NCBI GenBank assembly: GCA_017656425.1 | Contig: JACDNV010000004.1 | Location: forward strand, 62,001 to 126,000 | Direction of reading: 5' to 3' | DNA: 64,000 bases | Origin: Candidatus Neomarinimicrobiota bacterium | GTDB taxonomy: Bacteria > Fidelibacterota > UBA2242 > B5-G15 | Shown here: positions 8,676-18,713 of the stretch, one piece after another | Layout: each line of letters starts with the position of its first letter | Numbering within the stretch: the stretch's first letter is position 1 | The notes under the pieces: model-generated | Databases searched by the model: none | What the model was told of the DNA's origin: nothing | Seen by the model: only the letters and a program-made list of their open reading frames with translations | Made by a program: the position numbers and the translations under genes

Positions 8676-9721
8676 TTGCTTATTAATTTTTCATATTCAG
8701 ATTCCATCAATATAAAAAAAGCCTGAGCTTCAGCTGATGTGCCAGGTCTGTCAAAAAATGGCGCCCCGCATACACTACGTACAAAACCATGCTCATCTAC
8801 ACACTTGCTTACTCCTCCTCTCATCTTTATTCCGTATTTTAGCCATCTCTTATCCAGCCACCCCGAATTTATCCCTTTAAAAATTGAATAGGCAAGCATC
8901 TGAGATAGATTTGCTTCAATAAAACTATCTTTATTGTCAATAACATCATAAAAAAGCCCATCATCACGCATACATTCAATACAGCCAGATAGTAATTCAG
9001 TTACATATTGAATAATTTCCCTTTTTTCTTCACTGTAATTTTCAGGTAAAGTATCAATTACTCTTGCCATACCTGCTGCTGCCCATCCATTTCCTCCACC
9101 CCAGAAATCAACACGCCGAAACTTTTTCTCTTTTATATTAAAAATGTGCCTGAACATCTTTTTATCACTATCCCACAAATATTTCCTATATCCCCTTATC
9201 TGATGTATCGCATCTTTATACTCGCCAACAACAACAAGGAATGGTGGTGCCATATAGAGTGAGTCAATCCATAGTTCGGGAGCATTCTTTACATGATGCA
9301 AAATACCATCTGTCCTTGGAGCTTTATTCTTTAAATAATCCAACATCCTTTCATATCCTTTTTTAAAATATTCATCTCCGGTTCTTTCCCACATTCTGAA
9401 AACAACTTCGCCCGCCGATGCTGGATCAGTCACACCATTCTCATAATACATTACACAGAGCTGACCTTCATCGCTCTGTCGATGGACAGCCTCAACCGCC
9501 ATAAGATATGCAATTTCCATATCTCCAGCTTCATAGAAAGCCTGAGCCGCTATACCGTGCTCCCATGATGCTCTCTGCATCGTTAGTAATACCTTTTTTA
9601 CTTTAGCAAGCTTACTCTCCTTATTGATATATTCTGTTCTATTAATTGATACTTTACAATTCTTAATAAAAGGGAAAAAAGGAAAAACAAATGATTTCGA
9701 TAAAAATTCCCTTCTCACCAT
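8672..9721 (-). CDS. GH88/GH105-type unsaturated glucuronyl/galacturonyl hydrolase
   Basis: About 349 residues with a six-hairpin (alpha/alpha)6 barrel. Family marks are 'QRASWEHGIAAQAFYE', 'DGILHHVKNAPELWIDSLYMAPPFL' (the conserved catalytic-face segment, where the Asp of WIDSLYM is the expected acid) and 'VDFWGGGNGWAAAGMARV'. These enzymes remove the terminal unsaturated uronic acid left by polysaccharide lyases, as in rhamnogalacturonan or ulvan breakdown. I prefer the ATG at 9721 (MVRREFLSKSF) over the one at 9742: GAGAAAGGA is well spaced before it, and 'VRREFLSK' followed by a hydrophobic run resembles a Tat signal. It lies 37 bases beyond the aldo/keto reductase and is probably co-transcribed. 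The exact substrate cannot be read. Confidence 0.82.
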   Translation of the reverse strand: MVRREFLSKSFVFPFFPFIKNCKVSINRTEYINKESKLAKVKKVLLTMQRASWEHGIAAQAFYEAGDMEIAYLMAVEAVHRQSDEGQLCVMYYENGVTDPASAGEVVFRMWERTGDEYFKKGYERMLDYLKNKAPRTDGILHHVKNAPELWIDSLYMAPPFLVVVGEYKDAIHQIRGYRKYLWDSDKKMFRHIFNIKEKKFRRVDFWGGGNGWAAAGMARVIDTLPENYSEEKREIIQYVTELLSGCIECMRDDGLFYDVIDNKDSFIEANLSQMLAYSIFKGINSGWLDKRWLKYGIKMRGGVSKCVDEHGFVRSVCGAPFFDRPGTSAEAQAFFILMESEYEKLISK

Positions 9722-9758
9722 ATTAATTCCTTTCTCAATCATATCGATTTAATGCCCT

Positions 9759-10742
9759 TTACCATCTCTGATGTACCTGCTCTTTTATATATTTTTCATA
9801 AATTTCTTTGACCTTTTGCATAACATCACTGGTGAGGTAAGGTAGATCTGAAGCTCTAACATTTTCTCCTATCTGCTCAGCTCTTTTAGCTCCCGGAATT
9901 GCACAGGTAACAGCATCATACATTAGTATCCATTTCAGCGCAAACTGTGTCATTGTAAATCCTTGTGGGCAAATTTTCTTTAACTCCTTCATTGCACGCA
10001 ATCCTATATCATAATCAACACCTGAGAAAGTTTCTCCTCTATCGAAAGCCTTACCATCTCTATTAAACGATCTATGATCCCGAGGATCGAATTTTGTATC
10101 CTTTGTGAATTTACCTGTCAGAAGTCCTGAAGCAAGGGGAACTCGTGCTAAAATTCCCACTTTTTTCCCTTTAGCAAGTTCAAAGAATAATTCTGATGGT
10201 CTATGCCTGAACATATTGAAAATGATCTGGACTGTCTGCACATTGGGATATTCAATAGCTTTGATCGCTCCTTCTACTTTTTCAACACTCACTCCATAAT
10301 ACAGGATCTTGCCCTTCTTAACAAATTCGTCAAGAATGTCAAAAACTTCGGGTGTATAATACACTTCAAATGGTGGACAATGTAATTGAAGCAAATCTAT
10401 AACTTCAACTCCAAGATTCTTAAGACTCCTATCTATGAATCTTTCAAGGTTTTCCCTATTATATCCTTCAGCAATATGGGGATAAAGTCTTCTTCCAGCT
10501 TTTGTTGCAACTTTTATATGCGGGAATTCCTTTTTTAACCTACCTACCAACCTTTCGCTCTTGCCATCACCATATACATCAGCTGTGTCAAAAAAATTAA
10601 CACCGAGTTCAACCGCTTTACGAAGAGCCTCCATAGCCTCATTTTCTTCTACCTTACCCCATACATCACCTCCTATAGCCCAGCATCCAAAACTTATCTC
10701 AGATACTTCCCAACCAGTTCTTCCCAACTTTCTGTACTTCAT
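9759..10742 (-). CDS. Aldo/keto reductase
   Basis: This 327-residue NAD(P)H-dependent TIM-barrel oxidoreductase carries the family's catalytic tetrad: Asp and Tyr in 'FFDTADVYGDGKSERLVG', Lys in 'KVATKAG' and His in 'DLLQLHCPP'. The C-terminal cofactor segment reads 'AIPGAKRAEQIGENVRASDL'. It belongs to the broad YghZ/Tas-like group that reduces sugars and aldehydes. AGGAGG lies before its ATG. It is followed closely by the GH105-type gene, which suggests a role on the sugar acid or aldehyde released there, but the substrate is not determined. Confidence 0.92.
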   Translation of the reverse strand: MKYRKLGRTGWEVSEISFGCWAIGGDVWGKVEENEAMEALRKAVELGVNFFDTADVYGDGKSERLVGRLKKEFPHIKVATKAGRRLYPHIAEGYNRENLERFIDRSLKNLGVEVIDLLQLHCPPFEVYYTPEVFDILDEFVKKGKILYYGVSVEKVEGAIKAIEYPNVQTVQIIFNMFRHRPSELFFELAKGKKVGILARVPLASGLLTGKFTKDTKFDPRDHRSFNRDGKAFDRGETFSGVDYDIGLRAMKELKKICPQGFTMTQFALKWILMYDAVTCAIPGAKRAEQIGENVRASDLPYLTSDVMQKVKEIYEKYIKEQVHQRW

Positions 10743-10928
10743 ATTAACCTCCTGTTAATTTCTATATTACATCATATCGCAAAATTCAAACATAGTACAA
10801 AATTGTAAGTAATATGAATAAAATAGTCAAACATAATACTCTTATTTAGCTAAAAACACGTTATATTATGATAGAATTCAACACTGAATTTATCTATTGA
10901 CTCGATTGTAAATTCTTAATTAAAGCTG

Positions 10929-13397
10929 CTAATACCCCTGTATTTCTGATGGACTTTCAAAATCTTCTAAATCCTGTTCACCAGATTGCCTTTGCCTTCT
11001 CTCATCACGATAATTGTTGAAATTATACCTTAATGTAAGGTTAAATATAGGAGCCTTTCTTTCAAAATGTCCATGAGTGGAAAATCCCTCTCCATAATTT
11101 TTAAACTCAAACTTTCCTGTATCAAATAGATCTCTAACCTGTAATATCGCCGTCAGTTTCTTTGGAATAACATCATATCTAATACCAAGATCCATTATGT
11201 AAAAATCGCTTCTTTCTCCCTGTGCAGATACTGAACGACTGTTATACATTAACATCAACTGAGCTTGAAGTCGCCTTGATATTTTGAACTCATTTATAAA
11301 TCTTGTATTCCAGTTAAAACTATGCCTTGAAAAATCTTTATCGTTTAATTTACCCTCAATCCTGTAATCATAGGTGTTCAACATCAAATCAAAACTCCAC
11401 CATCTGAATGGATTGAAATTAACCATAAATTCCAAACCAAGTGCCTGATCTCTACCTACATTAGTAACAGTATGCAAAATTATATTCTCTTTATATACTG
11501 ATTGAACTCTTTCTTCTCTATTATATGTTTTCCTATAATATCCCTCTATAGAAACCAAATTATTGCCCACAAAAGTTTGATAACCTGCCTCATATGAATC
11601 GGTATATTCTGGCTTTAATTCTGGATTACCTTTTCTAACATTATAGGCATCCATCCATGTTAGAAATGGTTCGAGCTCCCATCCTCTGGGTCTCCGAATT
11701 CTTCTTGAATAGCTCATCATTAGTTGTTGAATATTGCTAATTTTGTAAGAGAAATGAAATGTGGGGAAAAAATCCCATCTATCTATTTTAAAATTATAGC
11801 TACTATCCACATAAGTTATGTATCTATATGTATACTCCCCACGTATTCCAATTTGATACCCAAAATCCCCAATTTGACTTGAATATAGAGCATACATTGA
11901 CTGTATATTCCTCGAATAATCTATTGTATGGCTAAACTCTGGATGGAATACATACTCACTTCCCAGAGTATCATAATCATAGTATTCTGTCCCATCCTCA
12001 GATTTTGAGATTCTTGCCACAATCCCGGCTTCAAACTTCCTTACGCTGTCAAAGGGCAATACATATTCAAGTCTATATCTCATCCGTGATCCGGGACCTT
12101 CTTCAATATTCTTTTGTCCATATATTATATTGCCAAAATCATCATACATCTCTGTAACCGACTTTTCATCTCCCCCTCGACTACCGTAGTTAATCTGAGC
12201 TTTCAAGTAATTTCCTTTATTGTTGAAACTATGTGTAAAATCTGCGTAAAATGACCTGAAAGAACCACTTCGCTTCCATTTTTCTACATTTTTATTTTTG
12301 ATATCTATATTGGTATTGGAATATGTACGTGTAATCACCGATTTTGAAAAGTTTTCCATACTTCTTAGTCCGAATCTGCCACCAATATTTAATATGCTTT
12401 TACTCGTTATATCCAGAACAATTTCACCTCTTATCCCATAGGGATTCCAGATTCTTTTAGATGAACCTATAGTACTTATCATCGAGGTTATACCATTCAC
12501 AGTGGTTACATTAACCATATTTCTATTTCCAGGAAAATTTCTACGGTTATAATCCAATCCAAGGCTATATCTTACCTTTTTATTCCCTGAGGATAAAGTA
12601 ACATTTGCACCATATTGTCCATTTGAACCTACGGAAGAATTGATAAGCCCACCAAACTTCTGACTCACATCTTTTTTAAGTATAACATTAATTATCCCAG
12701 CAACTCCATCAGGATCATATTTCGCAGAAGGATTTGTAATAATTTCAATCCTTTCTATTGCAGCAGCTGGAATTTGCTGTAATGCTTCATTTGACTCAAG
12801 GATAGTAGGTTTATTATCTATCAGAACTGTAAAATTGCCACTTCCTCTTAAAGTTACATTTCCCTCTATATCAACATTTACAGAAGGGACTTTCTCAAGT
12901 ATCTCAATAGCAGTACCAGCAGAAGATGTTATATGTCTATCAACGTTTATCACCTTTCTATCTATACTGTAATTCATTAATGGACGTTCACCAACAACTT
13001 CTACTTCACCCATCTGAATAACACTTGGAATAAGATTAATTACACCCATATCAACTTCCATATTACTGGGTTTTATCTCAATATGATTGATATCTTTCAT
13101 CTTAAATCCAATAAAGTCAACTTTTAAAAAATATCTACCTGGTCTAACTCCATCAATAACAAATCGCCCATGTTTATCAGTTATGGTACCTGTTAGCATA
13201 GTACTGTCAGGTAAGGTAAAAAGCATCACATTAGCATATTCGATATATTTTCCTGATACAGAATCCTGGACAATACCTGTTATTTTACCTCCAACTTTAC
13301 TAAACTGTCCCAAAATACCTTGAGGATGTCTGATAGGTTGACCAATCATTACCTGTGTCAAAATAACAATAACTAGAATTAAATACAACCTCCTCAT
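10929..13397 (-). CDS. Outer-membrane beta-barrel receptor with carboxypeptidase-regulatory-like domain
   Basis: The 822 residues begin with a signal peptide ('LILVIVILTQVMIG'), then a carboxypeptidase-regulatory-like domain (about 35-125: 'GKITGIVQDSVSGKYIEYANVMLF', 'DKHGRFVIDGVRPGRYFLKVDFIGF'), then a TonB plug (about 130-240: 'SAGTAIEILEKVPSVNVDIEGNVTLRGSGNFTVLIDNKP', 'IERIEIITNPSAKYDPDGVAGIINVIL'), then a large 22-strand-type barrel. The plug wording matches the OMP_b-brl_3 subgroup of TonB-dependent receptors rather than SusC. No SusD partner is adjacent. It stands alone on its strand; the divergently placed TrmI gene begins 200 bases away. Substrate unknown. Confidence 0.88.
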   Translation of the reverse strand: MRRLYLILVIVILTQVMIGQPIRHPQGILGQFSKVGGKITGIVQDSVSGKYIEYANVMLFTLPDSTMLTGTITDKHGRFVIDGVRPGRYFLKVDFIGFKMKDINHIEIKPSNMEVDMGVINLIPSVIQMGEVEVVGERPLMNYSIDRKVINVDRHITSSAGTAIEILEKVPSVNVDIEGNVTLRGSGNFTVLIDNKPTILESNEALQQIPAAAIERIEIITNPSAKYDPDGVAGIINVILKKDVSQKFGGLINSSVGSNGQYGANVTLSSGNKKVRYSLGLDYNRRNFPGNRNMVNVTTVNGITSMISTIGSSKRIWNPYGIRGEIVLDITSKSILNIGGRFGLRSMENFSKSVITRTYSNTNIDIKNKNVEKWKRSGSFRSFYADFTHSFNNKGNYLKAQINYGSRGGDEKSVTEMYDDFGNIIYGQKNIEEGPGSRMRYRLEYVLPFDSVRKFEAGIVARISKSEDGTEYYDYDTLGSEYVFHPEFSHTIDYSRNIQSMYALYSSQIGDFGYQIGIRGEYTYRYITYVDSSYNFKIDRWDFFPTFHFSYKISNIQQLMMSYSRRIRRPRGWELEPFLTWMDAYNVRKGNPELKPEYTDSYEAGYQTFVGNNLVSIEGYYRKTYNREERVQSVYKENIILHTVTNVGRDQALGLEFMVNFNPFRWWSFDLMLNTYDYRIEGKLNDKDFSRHSFNWNTRFINEFKISRRLQAQLMLMYNSRSVSAQGERSDFYIMDLGIRYDVIPKKLTAILQVRDLFDTGKFEFKNYGEGFSTHGHFERKAPIFNLTLRYNFNNYRDERRQRQSGEQDLEDFESPSEIQGY

Positions 13398-13596
13398 CTC
13401 ATTCTGCCTCCATGTAAAAAATAAAATTGTCCAAAATCAGCAATGTTCAAAACTTAGACAATTATTTTCCAATTTGGTTAATTACAATCATAGAATTTTT
13501 TACAACGATATATTTTTTTAATATCAAATGTACTTACGTTTCAATTTAAGTAGAAATTTTTCTCCCCCTTTATTATTTTTCTATTGGGTGAATAAG

Positions 13597-14442
13597 ATGG
13601 TTTCAGAGAATAGGGTTAAAGAAGGCGATACAGTCCTTTTAATAAGTCCAAGAGGTAAAAGATATTTAATCAAGGTGGTAAAAAATAAAAAATTTGAAAC
13701 AGATAAAGGAGTAATCTCCCATGAAGAGATAATAGGAATGAAATATGGTGACGAGATATTCTCTAATAATAATCAACCTTTCCTAATTCTACAACCCTCA
13801 ATTTATGATATAATTCAATCAACAAAAAGGATTACCCAGATAATATATCCAAAAGATGCATGTTATATAGTGATGAAATTAAATATTTCATCCGGAAAAA
13901 AGATTATAGAAGCGGGAACAGGCAGTGGTGCTTTAACGATATTTTTTGCTAATTTTGTAAAACCTGATGGTAAAATTTTTACATATGAAATTCGTGATGA
14001 TATGATCAAATATGCAAAAGGTAATATAAAAACTCATGGGATGTCTGAGTTTGTCGAATTAAAACAAAGAGATATTGCAAATGGTTTCGATGAAAAAGAT
14101 GTAGACGCGGTTTTTTATGATTTAAAAAATCCCTGGGACTACATCAATCAGGCATATGAGTCATTAAAACCTGGCTGTTACCTTGGCTGCCTTGTTCCAA
14201 CAGCAAATCAGGTCATAAAACTTCTAAAAGTGCTTGAAGACTCACAGTTTGGTGATATTGAAGTAGAAGAATTGTTAGTTAGAAAATACAGGACAATTGC
14301 TGATAGATTTCGCCCAGATGAAAAAATGATTGGACATACAGGATATCTACTATTTGCACGAAAATTAATATGTAAAAGTAATAAATTATGGTATTCATTC
14401 TTAACGGGTAGAAGCTGGAAGAATAAAACAGAAAAAGAATGA
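13597..14442 (+). CDS. trmI: tRNA (adenine-58-N1)-methyltransferase TrmI
   Basis: From the chosen start (MVSENRVKEGDTVLLISPRGKR) the protein has 281 residues. It has the TrmI N-terminal small beta domain ('GDTVLLISPRGKRYLIKV', 'GVISHEEIIGMKYGD') and a Rossmann SAM domain with motif I 'KKIIEAGTGSGALTIFFA', acidic 'FTYEIRDDMIKYAKGNI' and motif IV 'DAVFYDLKNPWDYINQA'. It methylates A58 of the tRNA T-loop as a tetramer. A 23-codon upstream extension is possible, but its translation is not family-like and the ATG at 13597 has GGGTGA nearby. It is a single gene; the C-terminus runs against the convergent DUF4956 gene. Confidence 0.93.
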   Translation: MVSENRVKEGDTVLLISPRGKRYLIKVVKNKKFETDKGVISHEEIIGMKYGDEIFSNNNQPFLILQPSIYDIIQSTKRITQIIYPKDACYIVMKLNISSGKKIIEAGTGSGALTIFFANFVKPDGKIFTYEIRDDMIKYAKGNIKTHGMSEFVELKQRDIANGFDEKDVDAVFYDLKNPWDYINQAYESLKPGCYLGCLVPTANQVIKLLKVLEDSQFGDIEVEELLVRKYRTIADRFRPDEKMIGHTGYLLFARKLICKSNKLWYSFLTGRSWKNKTEKE

Positions 14443-14470
14443 GTCATCCGTCTGATATTCTATTAAACGA

Positions 14471-15142
14471 TTATATATTTTCTTCATCATAGTAAAAATT
14501 TACATTCTCAATTTCTGATATCGAATTCAATTCTCTTAAAAGTCTTTGATGGTCGGACTCTTTTTTTAAATGCACATAGTAAGATAATTCTAACTCCTCA
14601 CCTTTACCAGTACTCCGGACATTAATCAATCTCGACGATCGACAGAATTTCTTCAAAACCTCTATATAAGGTGGAGAATCACTTTTCCCGGAATATCTGA
14701 ATTGAACAAGAAAATCATAGCCCTGCTTAAATAGCATTTTCCTTTTGGAAAATAAAATTAATATACTACCTATAACCAGAACACCAATAATTGATAACAA
14801 ATGCAATCCCACACCTGCAGCCATACCAGATGTCAGTGCAAAAAATATAAATACAATATCTTGAATATCTTTTACGGCTGTCCTAAACCTAATAATTGAC
14901 ATTGCACCCACCAATCCGAAAGCCCGCGCTAAATTATTCCCGATTACCATTATAACAACACTTGTAATCATAGATAATACAACAATTGAATCGATGAATG
15001 ATCTTGTGTAACCAACTCCAGTGTACACGATTCTGTATATGATAGAAATTAAAAACCCACTGATAAATGCAACTAATAAGTTTACGATAACCTGTTGAAT
15101 TGATAATGTAATTACGAATATATCACTCAAACTATCAAGCAT
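14471..15142 (-). CDS. DUF4956 integral membrane protein
   Basis: The 223 residues include about four membrane segments in the first 140 ('VIVNLLVAFISGFLISIIYRIVYTG', 'IDSIVVLSMITSVVIMVIGN', 'IVFIFFALTSGMAAG', 'HLLSIIGVLVIGSILILF') followed by a soluble ferredoxin-like tail. The stretch 'NNLARAFGLVGAMSIIRFRTAVKDIQDIVFIF' is the DUF4956 signature. Family members regularly sit beside VTC-type polyphosphate polymerases and CotH proteins, as here. It is last in a three-gene minus-strand operon, 14 bases after the VTC gene. The function is not established. Confidence 0.88.
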   Translation of the reverse strand: MLDSLSDIFVITLSIQQVIVNLLVAFISGFLISIIYRIVYTGVGYTRSFIDSIVVLSMITSVVIMVIGNNLARAFGLVGAMSIIRFRTAVKDIQDIVFIFFALTSGMAAGVGLHLLSIIGVLVIGSILILFSKRKMLFKQGYDFLVQFRYSGKSDSPPYIEVLKKFCRSSRLINVRSTGKGEELELSYYVHLKKESDHQRLLRELNSISEIENVNFYYDEENI

Positions 15143-15156
15143 TTTTATCTCCTTTT

Positions 15157-15930
15157 TTAAAACCTACAGGCAATTCTTCCATGGTTTATTATTTTTTCAG
15201 GTAAAAACAATAATTTATCTTTCCCTTTTAGTTTATCAATGCTCATCACATATTTGGATAAAGCTAATCTAGTGGCAGAAATTTCACCAAGTATTTTTAC
15301 TAAATATTCTGGCAAACTATTATAAAATTTTACCTCAAGAATGAAATAATTTTTCATTACGAATTCTAAATCAGAATCTGAGAATAACTCATTCACAACA
15401 GGGAAAAGCTTTGCTCGTAAATTTTTATCAAAGGTTATCCTTAAACTTTTATCAAACTTAGAAAAATAAGCTTCTCTATCGTATACAACTAAAGCAATTG
15501 GAGCCAGAGATTTTCTATAATAATGGAATAAAAAATGATTTTTAGCCTTTTCAATGTTCAGGATTCCGTTTGTTTCAATATTCTTCGTAACATTACCAGT
15601 ATCTAAGAAATTTTTCACATCTGAAAAAATCAGAGGAATTCTTTCTTTAAATATTCTGTCATTCAGTTTTCTTTTTATTTCAAAAAAAACTATTTTTTCT
15701 GGATTATAATCATCATATCCTCTAAGCCTTATCTTTTTTCTGATAATAAAACCTGCTTCTTTCCTGTAGTAGTATTCTAAAAATGGAGTATCATAGTATA
15801 TACTTCTAACGATATATTCTTCTCTCCTGTGACCTCCGTAATAATCCGGTATAATAAAAAAGTCCAATTTACTCTTTAATCTATCAAAGATGCTGTTGTG
15901 AAATAGATATTTATATTCCAATCTTGACAT
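15157..15930 (-). CDS. VTC-domain polyphosphate-polymerase-like protein
   Basis: This 257-residue protein has the VTC/triphosphate-tunnel fold: 'RLEYKYLFHNSIFDRLKSKL', 'YIVRSIYYDTPFLEYYYRK', 'IIRKKIRLRGYDDY' and 'KIVFFEIKRKLNDRIFKERIPL'. The alternating Arg/Lys and Glu residues that line the tunnel (RxEYKY, RKKIRLRxY, FEIKRK, KERI) are present, and the C-terminal 'FVMKNYFILEVKF' supplies the last acidic strand. In yeast Vtc4 this domain makes polyphosphate from ATP; the bacterial homologues are mostly untested. Its ATG directly abuts the stop of the membrane-fusion-protein gene, which means tight coupling. Confidence 0.88.
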   Translation of the reverse strand: MSRLEYKYLFHNSIFDRLKSKLDFFIIPDYYGGHRREEYIVRSIYYDTPFLEYYYRKEAGFIIRKKIRLRGYDDYNPEKIVFFEIKRKLNDRIFKERIPLIFSDVKNFLDTGNVTKNIETNGILNIEKAKNHFLFHYYRKSLAPIALVVYDREAYFSKFDKSLRITFDKNLRAKLFPVVNELFSDSDLEFVMKNYFILEVKFYNSLPEYLVKILGEISATRLALSKYVMSIDKLKGKDKLLFLPEKIINHGRIACRF

Positions 15931-16977
15931 TTAGAAATACCTGAATAATATGCTAATTATTTTTCTTCGCCCTACTTTAATACTGCATTTAGCTATCATC
16001 CCTTTTATTAGTTCATTCATTCCATTGTGAATCTCAACAAATACCAGCCGTTTCTGCTTGCCATTAAGTACTACAACTTCATCAGATATTCTGCTGACTT
16101 CACCAAATAGAGTTCGTGTTCTTTTCCCTACAATTTTAGCTTTAACTTCCATCCCTTTTTTGATTTCATGGGATATTTTTATATCAATTGGTACTACAAT
16201 AATAAAATTTTGGTTATCCATAAGGATACACAAAGTATCAGCAGAATATGCTGGTAATATTTTACCAGAAAAAGGTGCTTTTATATACAACAACTCTTTT
16301 TGCTTCTCCAATTCATCAAGCATTGTCCTGAATTTATTAATTTTGTCTCTTGTCATATCAATCAATTCAGGTTTTTCGCCAGTGCTTACATTTTTTAACT
16401 CTGCCTCTGCTATTCTTATATTAATCTCTGCTAAATCTTTATCATTCTTGATTATGTCAAATTCCTCCTCAGATATCAGCTCTTTTTCATATAATTCTTT
16501 TGATCTTTCATAGATTCTTTTCTTATGCTTGTAGTCTCTCTTAGCATAACTTAACTTTTCTTTTGCGAGCTCAATAATTGCATCTTTTTGTGGTGACTGG
16601 TAATAATTAAGCTCAGCTACAGAATATGCAAGCTCTCCTTTTAACTCTTTGATCTTCTGCTTTATATAGGAAGAAAGAAAAATACCAATTGTATCACCTT
16701 TATTAATTATCCAGTTCATATTATTAAAGTTTTTAATCTGAAATTGAACTATATCTCCTCTTTCTGGTCTATAAACCGTTTCATCTGTAATGAAACCGAA
16801 TAAATAATCGATTAATTTAAAGGAAAATACACCCCCCTGATTCATGATGAAAAATTCCTTAGCAGGATACACCTTTCCATAAATGTTTATCTTATAATCT
16901 AATTCTAAAAAATAAGAAGAAAGAAAAACTAAAATAATCAGCACTACTATAAATATAGCTGGCCTAACTTTAATCAT
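15931..16977 (-). CDS. HlyD-like membrane-fusion (periplasmic adaptor) protein
   Basis: The 348 residues have one N-terminal transmembrane helix (about 7-25), a short beta/lipoyl half, a long alpha-helical hairpin (about 105-235: 'QKIKELKGELAYSVAELNYY', 'ELYEKELISEEEFDIIKNDKDLAEINIRIAEAEL') and a returning lipoyl/barrel segment ('LLYIKAPFSGKILPAYSADTLCI', 'GMEVKAKIVGKRTRTLFGEV'). This is the layout of HlyD/AcrA adaptors. No RND or ABC exporter or outer-membrane channel is adjacent. Instead it is first in an operon with VTC and DUF4956 genes and lies back to back with a CotH gene, so it may serve an envelope or export role in that group. Confidence 0.85.
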   Translation of the reverse strand: MIKVRPAIFIVVLIILVFLSSYFLELDYKINIYGKVYPAKEFFIMNQGGVFSFKLIDYLFGFITDETVYRPERGDIVQFQIKNFNNMNWIINKGDTIGIFLSSYIKQKIKELKGELAYSVAELNYYQSPQKDAIIELAKEKLSYAKRDYKHKKRIYERSKELYEKELISEEEFDIIKNDKDLAEINIRIAEAELKNVSTGEKPELIDMTRDKINKFRTMLDELEKQKELLYIKAPFSGKILPAYSADTLCILMDNQNFIIVVPIDIKISHEIKKGMEVKAKIVGKRTRTLFGEVSRISDEVVVLNGKQKRLVFVEIHNGMNELIKGMIAKCSIKVGRRKIISILFRYF

Positions 16978-17108
16978 TAGTAAAACCCAACAAATATCTA
17001 TAGTAAATTACTTGATATTTTCCTCAATCACAAAGCAAACCTCTTCAATAAATAAATTCTTTATTATTTTTTATAGACAAAGTAATTGTAATAACTTAAA
17101 ATAAATTA

Positions 17109-18713
17109 ATGAAAAAATTGGTAAGATTATCAACCATAATCAATTTACTAGCAACATACCTGTTGAGTCAAAGTTTAACACAATCAAATCTACCAATTGT
17201 AGTTATTAATACCGATAATACTATTCCCAACGAGCCTAAAATTACTGCACATATGGGTATAATATACAATGGAAAAAATCAAATCAATTATATTTCAGAT
17301 AAATTTAATGAATATGATGGACTGATTGGAATAGAAACACGTGGTTCATCTTCGCAAATGTTTCCTAAAAAATCATATTCCATTGAAACAAGAGATACCG
17401 ATGGCAATAACCTAAATGTCTCATTACTTGGCATGCCTGAGGAAAACGATTGGATTTTATACGGACCATATAGTGATAAATCCTTAATAAGAAATGCTCT
17501 TGCATACAAGTTGTATGAAGAAATGGGGTGGTATTCACCAAGATTCAGATTTTGTGAGTTAATCCTTAATAATGAGTATAAGGGATTATATCTACTGATT
17601 GAAAAAATTAAAAGAGACAAGAATAGGGTAGATATATCAAAATTAGCTACAACTGACATTGAAGGAATTGACATCACAGGAGGCTATATTATAAAAATTG
17701 ATAAAACTGAGGGAAGTAAAACAGCAGGCTGGTACTCTCAGCATAATATTTACTACCAATACCACTATCCAGATCCCGATGACATACTTGAGGTTCAGAA
17801 AAATTATATTATAAGCTTTATTGACAGTTTTGAGTACAAAATGAATAATATAAACTATAGTGACCAGCCTGAAGAAAAATACAAAAAAGTAAACATAGAA
17901 TCTTTCGTCGATGTTACTATAATCTCAGAATTATCAAAAAACATTGATGCCTATAGGCTTAGTTTTTTTATGTATAAAGATAGAGATGACAAAGATGGCA
18001 GACTTACAGCAGGACCAATATGGGACTATAACTTAGCATTTGGAAATGTAAACTATTACGATGCAGAAAAATACACAGGCTGGAAGATTATAGAAGGGAT
18101 TCCAGATGATGATTCCTTTAAAATTCCTTTCTGGTGGAATAAAATGTGGAATGATCCATTCTTTCAGCAAAAGTTCAAACAGAGATGGGGTGAATTACGG
18201 AATGATATAATTCCAGAAAATCATATTTTATTACTTATAGACTCATTAACTAATTATATTTCTGATGCTGCAAGAAGAAATTTCGAAAAGTGGGATATTT
18301 TAAATACCTGGATATGGCCGAATAATTTCGTTGGAGGTTCTTGGGAAAATGAAATCTTATACTTAAAAAGCTGGATTATTCAAAGGATAAAATGGATTGA
18401 TACCGCTCTTAATTATGCTGATTTAATATATGACCATAATAAACCAGAACGATATAATATATTGAAATTATTCCCAAACCCTACCAATGGTGAAATTAAC
18501 ATTCAAATTAAACTAAGCATTATTCCTGAAAATATAGATATAAATGTCTATAATATCCTGGGACAAAAAGTTTTTAGTCTTAATAATGTTACAGTAAATG
18601 ATTACGTTAGTACTTTAACAATACCACTATCAAAATTTGAATCCAATATTTTTATACTTGAAGTAAAAGCAGGAAAACTAAGTTTAAAAAATAAATTTAT
18701 AATCCTTAAATAG
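17109..18713 (+). CDS. Secreted CotH-kinase family protein with C-terminal sorting domain
   Basis: The 534 residues start with a signal peptide ('IINLLATYLLSQSL'). The CotH domain runs from about 30 to 440: 'GIETRGSSSQMFPKKSYSIE', 'NDWILYGPYSDKSLIRNALAYKLYEEMG', 'CELILNNEYKGLYLLIEKIKRDKNRVDI' and the active-site-like 'AGPIWDYNLAFGN'. CotH proteins are atypical kinases; spore-coat CotH phosphorylates proteins. A type-IX-style sorting domain closes the protein ('LFPNPTNGEINIQIKL' to 'NKFIILK'). It is divergent from the MFP-VTC-DUF4956 operon, an association that recurs in other genomes and suggests a shared envelope process. Export of a CotH protein to the surface is notable because an extracellular ATP source is not obvious. 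Confidence 0.88.
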   Translation: MKKLVRLSTIINLLATYLLSQSLTQSNLPIVVINTDNTIPNEPKITAHMGIIYNGKNQINYISDKFNEYDGLIGIETRGSSSQMFPKKSYSIETRDTDGNNLNVSLLGMPEENDWILYGPYSDKSLIRNALAYKLYEEMGWYSPRFRFCELILNNEYKGLYLLIEKIKRDKNRVDISKLATTDIEGIDITGGYIIKIDKTEGSKTAGWYSQHNIYYQYHYPDPDDILEVQKNYIISFIDSFEYKMNNINYSDQPEEKYKKVNIESFVDVTIISELSKNIDAYRLSFFMYKDRDDKDGRLTAGPIWDYNLAFGNVNYYDAEKYTGWKIIEGIPDDDSFKIPFWWNKMWNDPFFQQKFKQRWGELRNDIIPENHILLLIDSLTNYISDAARRNFEKWDILNTWIWPNNFVGGSWENEILYLKSWIIQRIKWIDTALNYADLIYDHNKPERYNILKLFPNPTNGEINIQIKLSIIPENIDINVYNILGQKVFSLNNVTVNDYVSTLTIPLSKFESNIFILEVKAGKLSLKNKFIILK

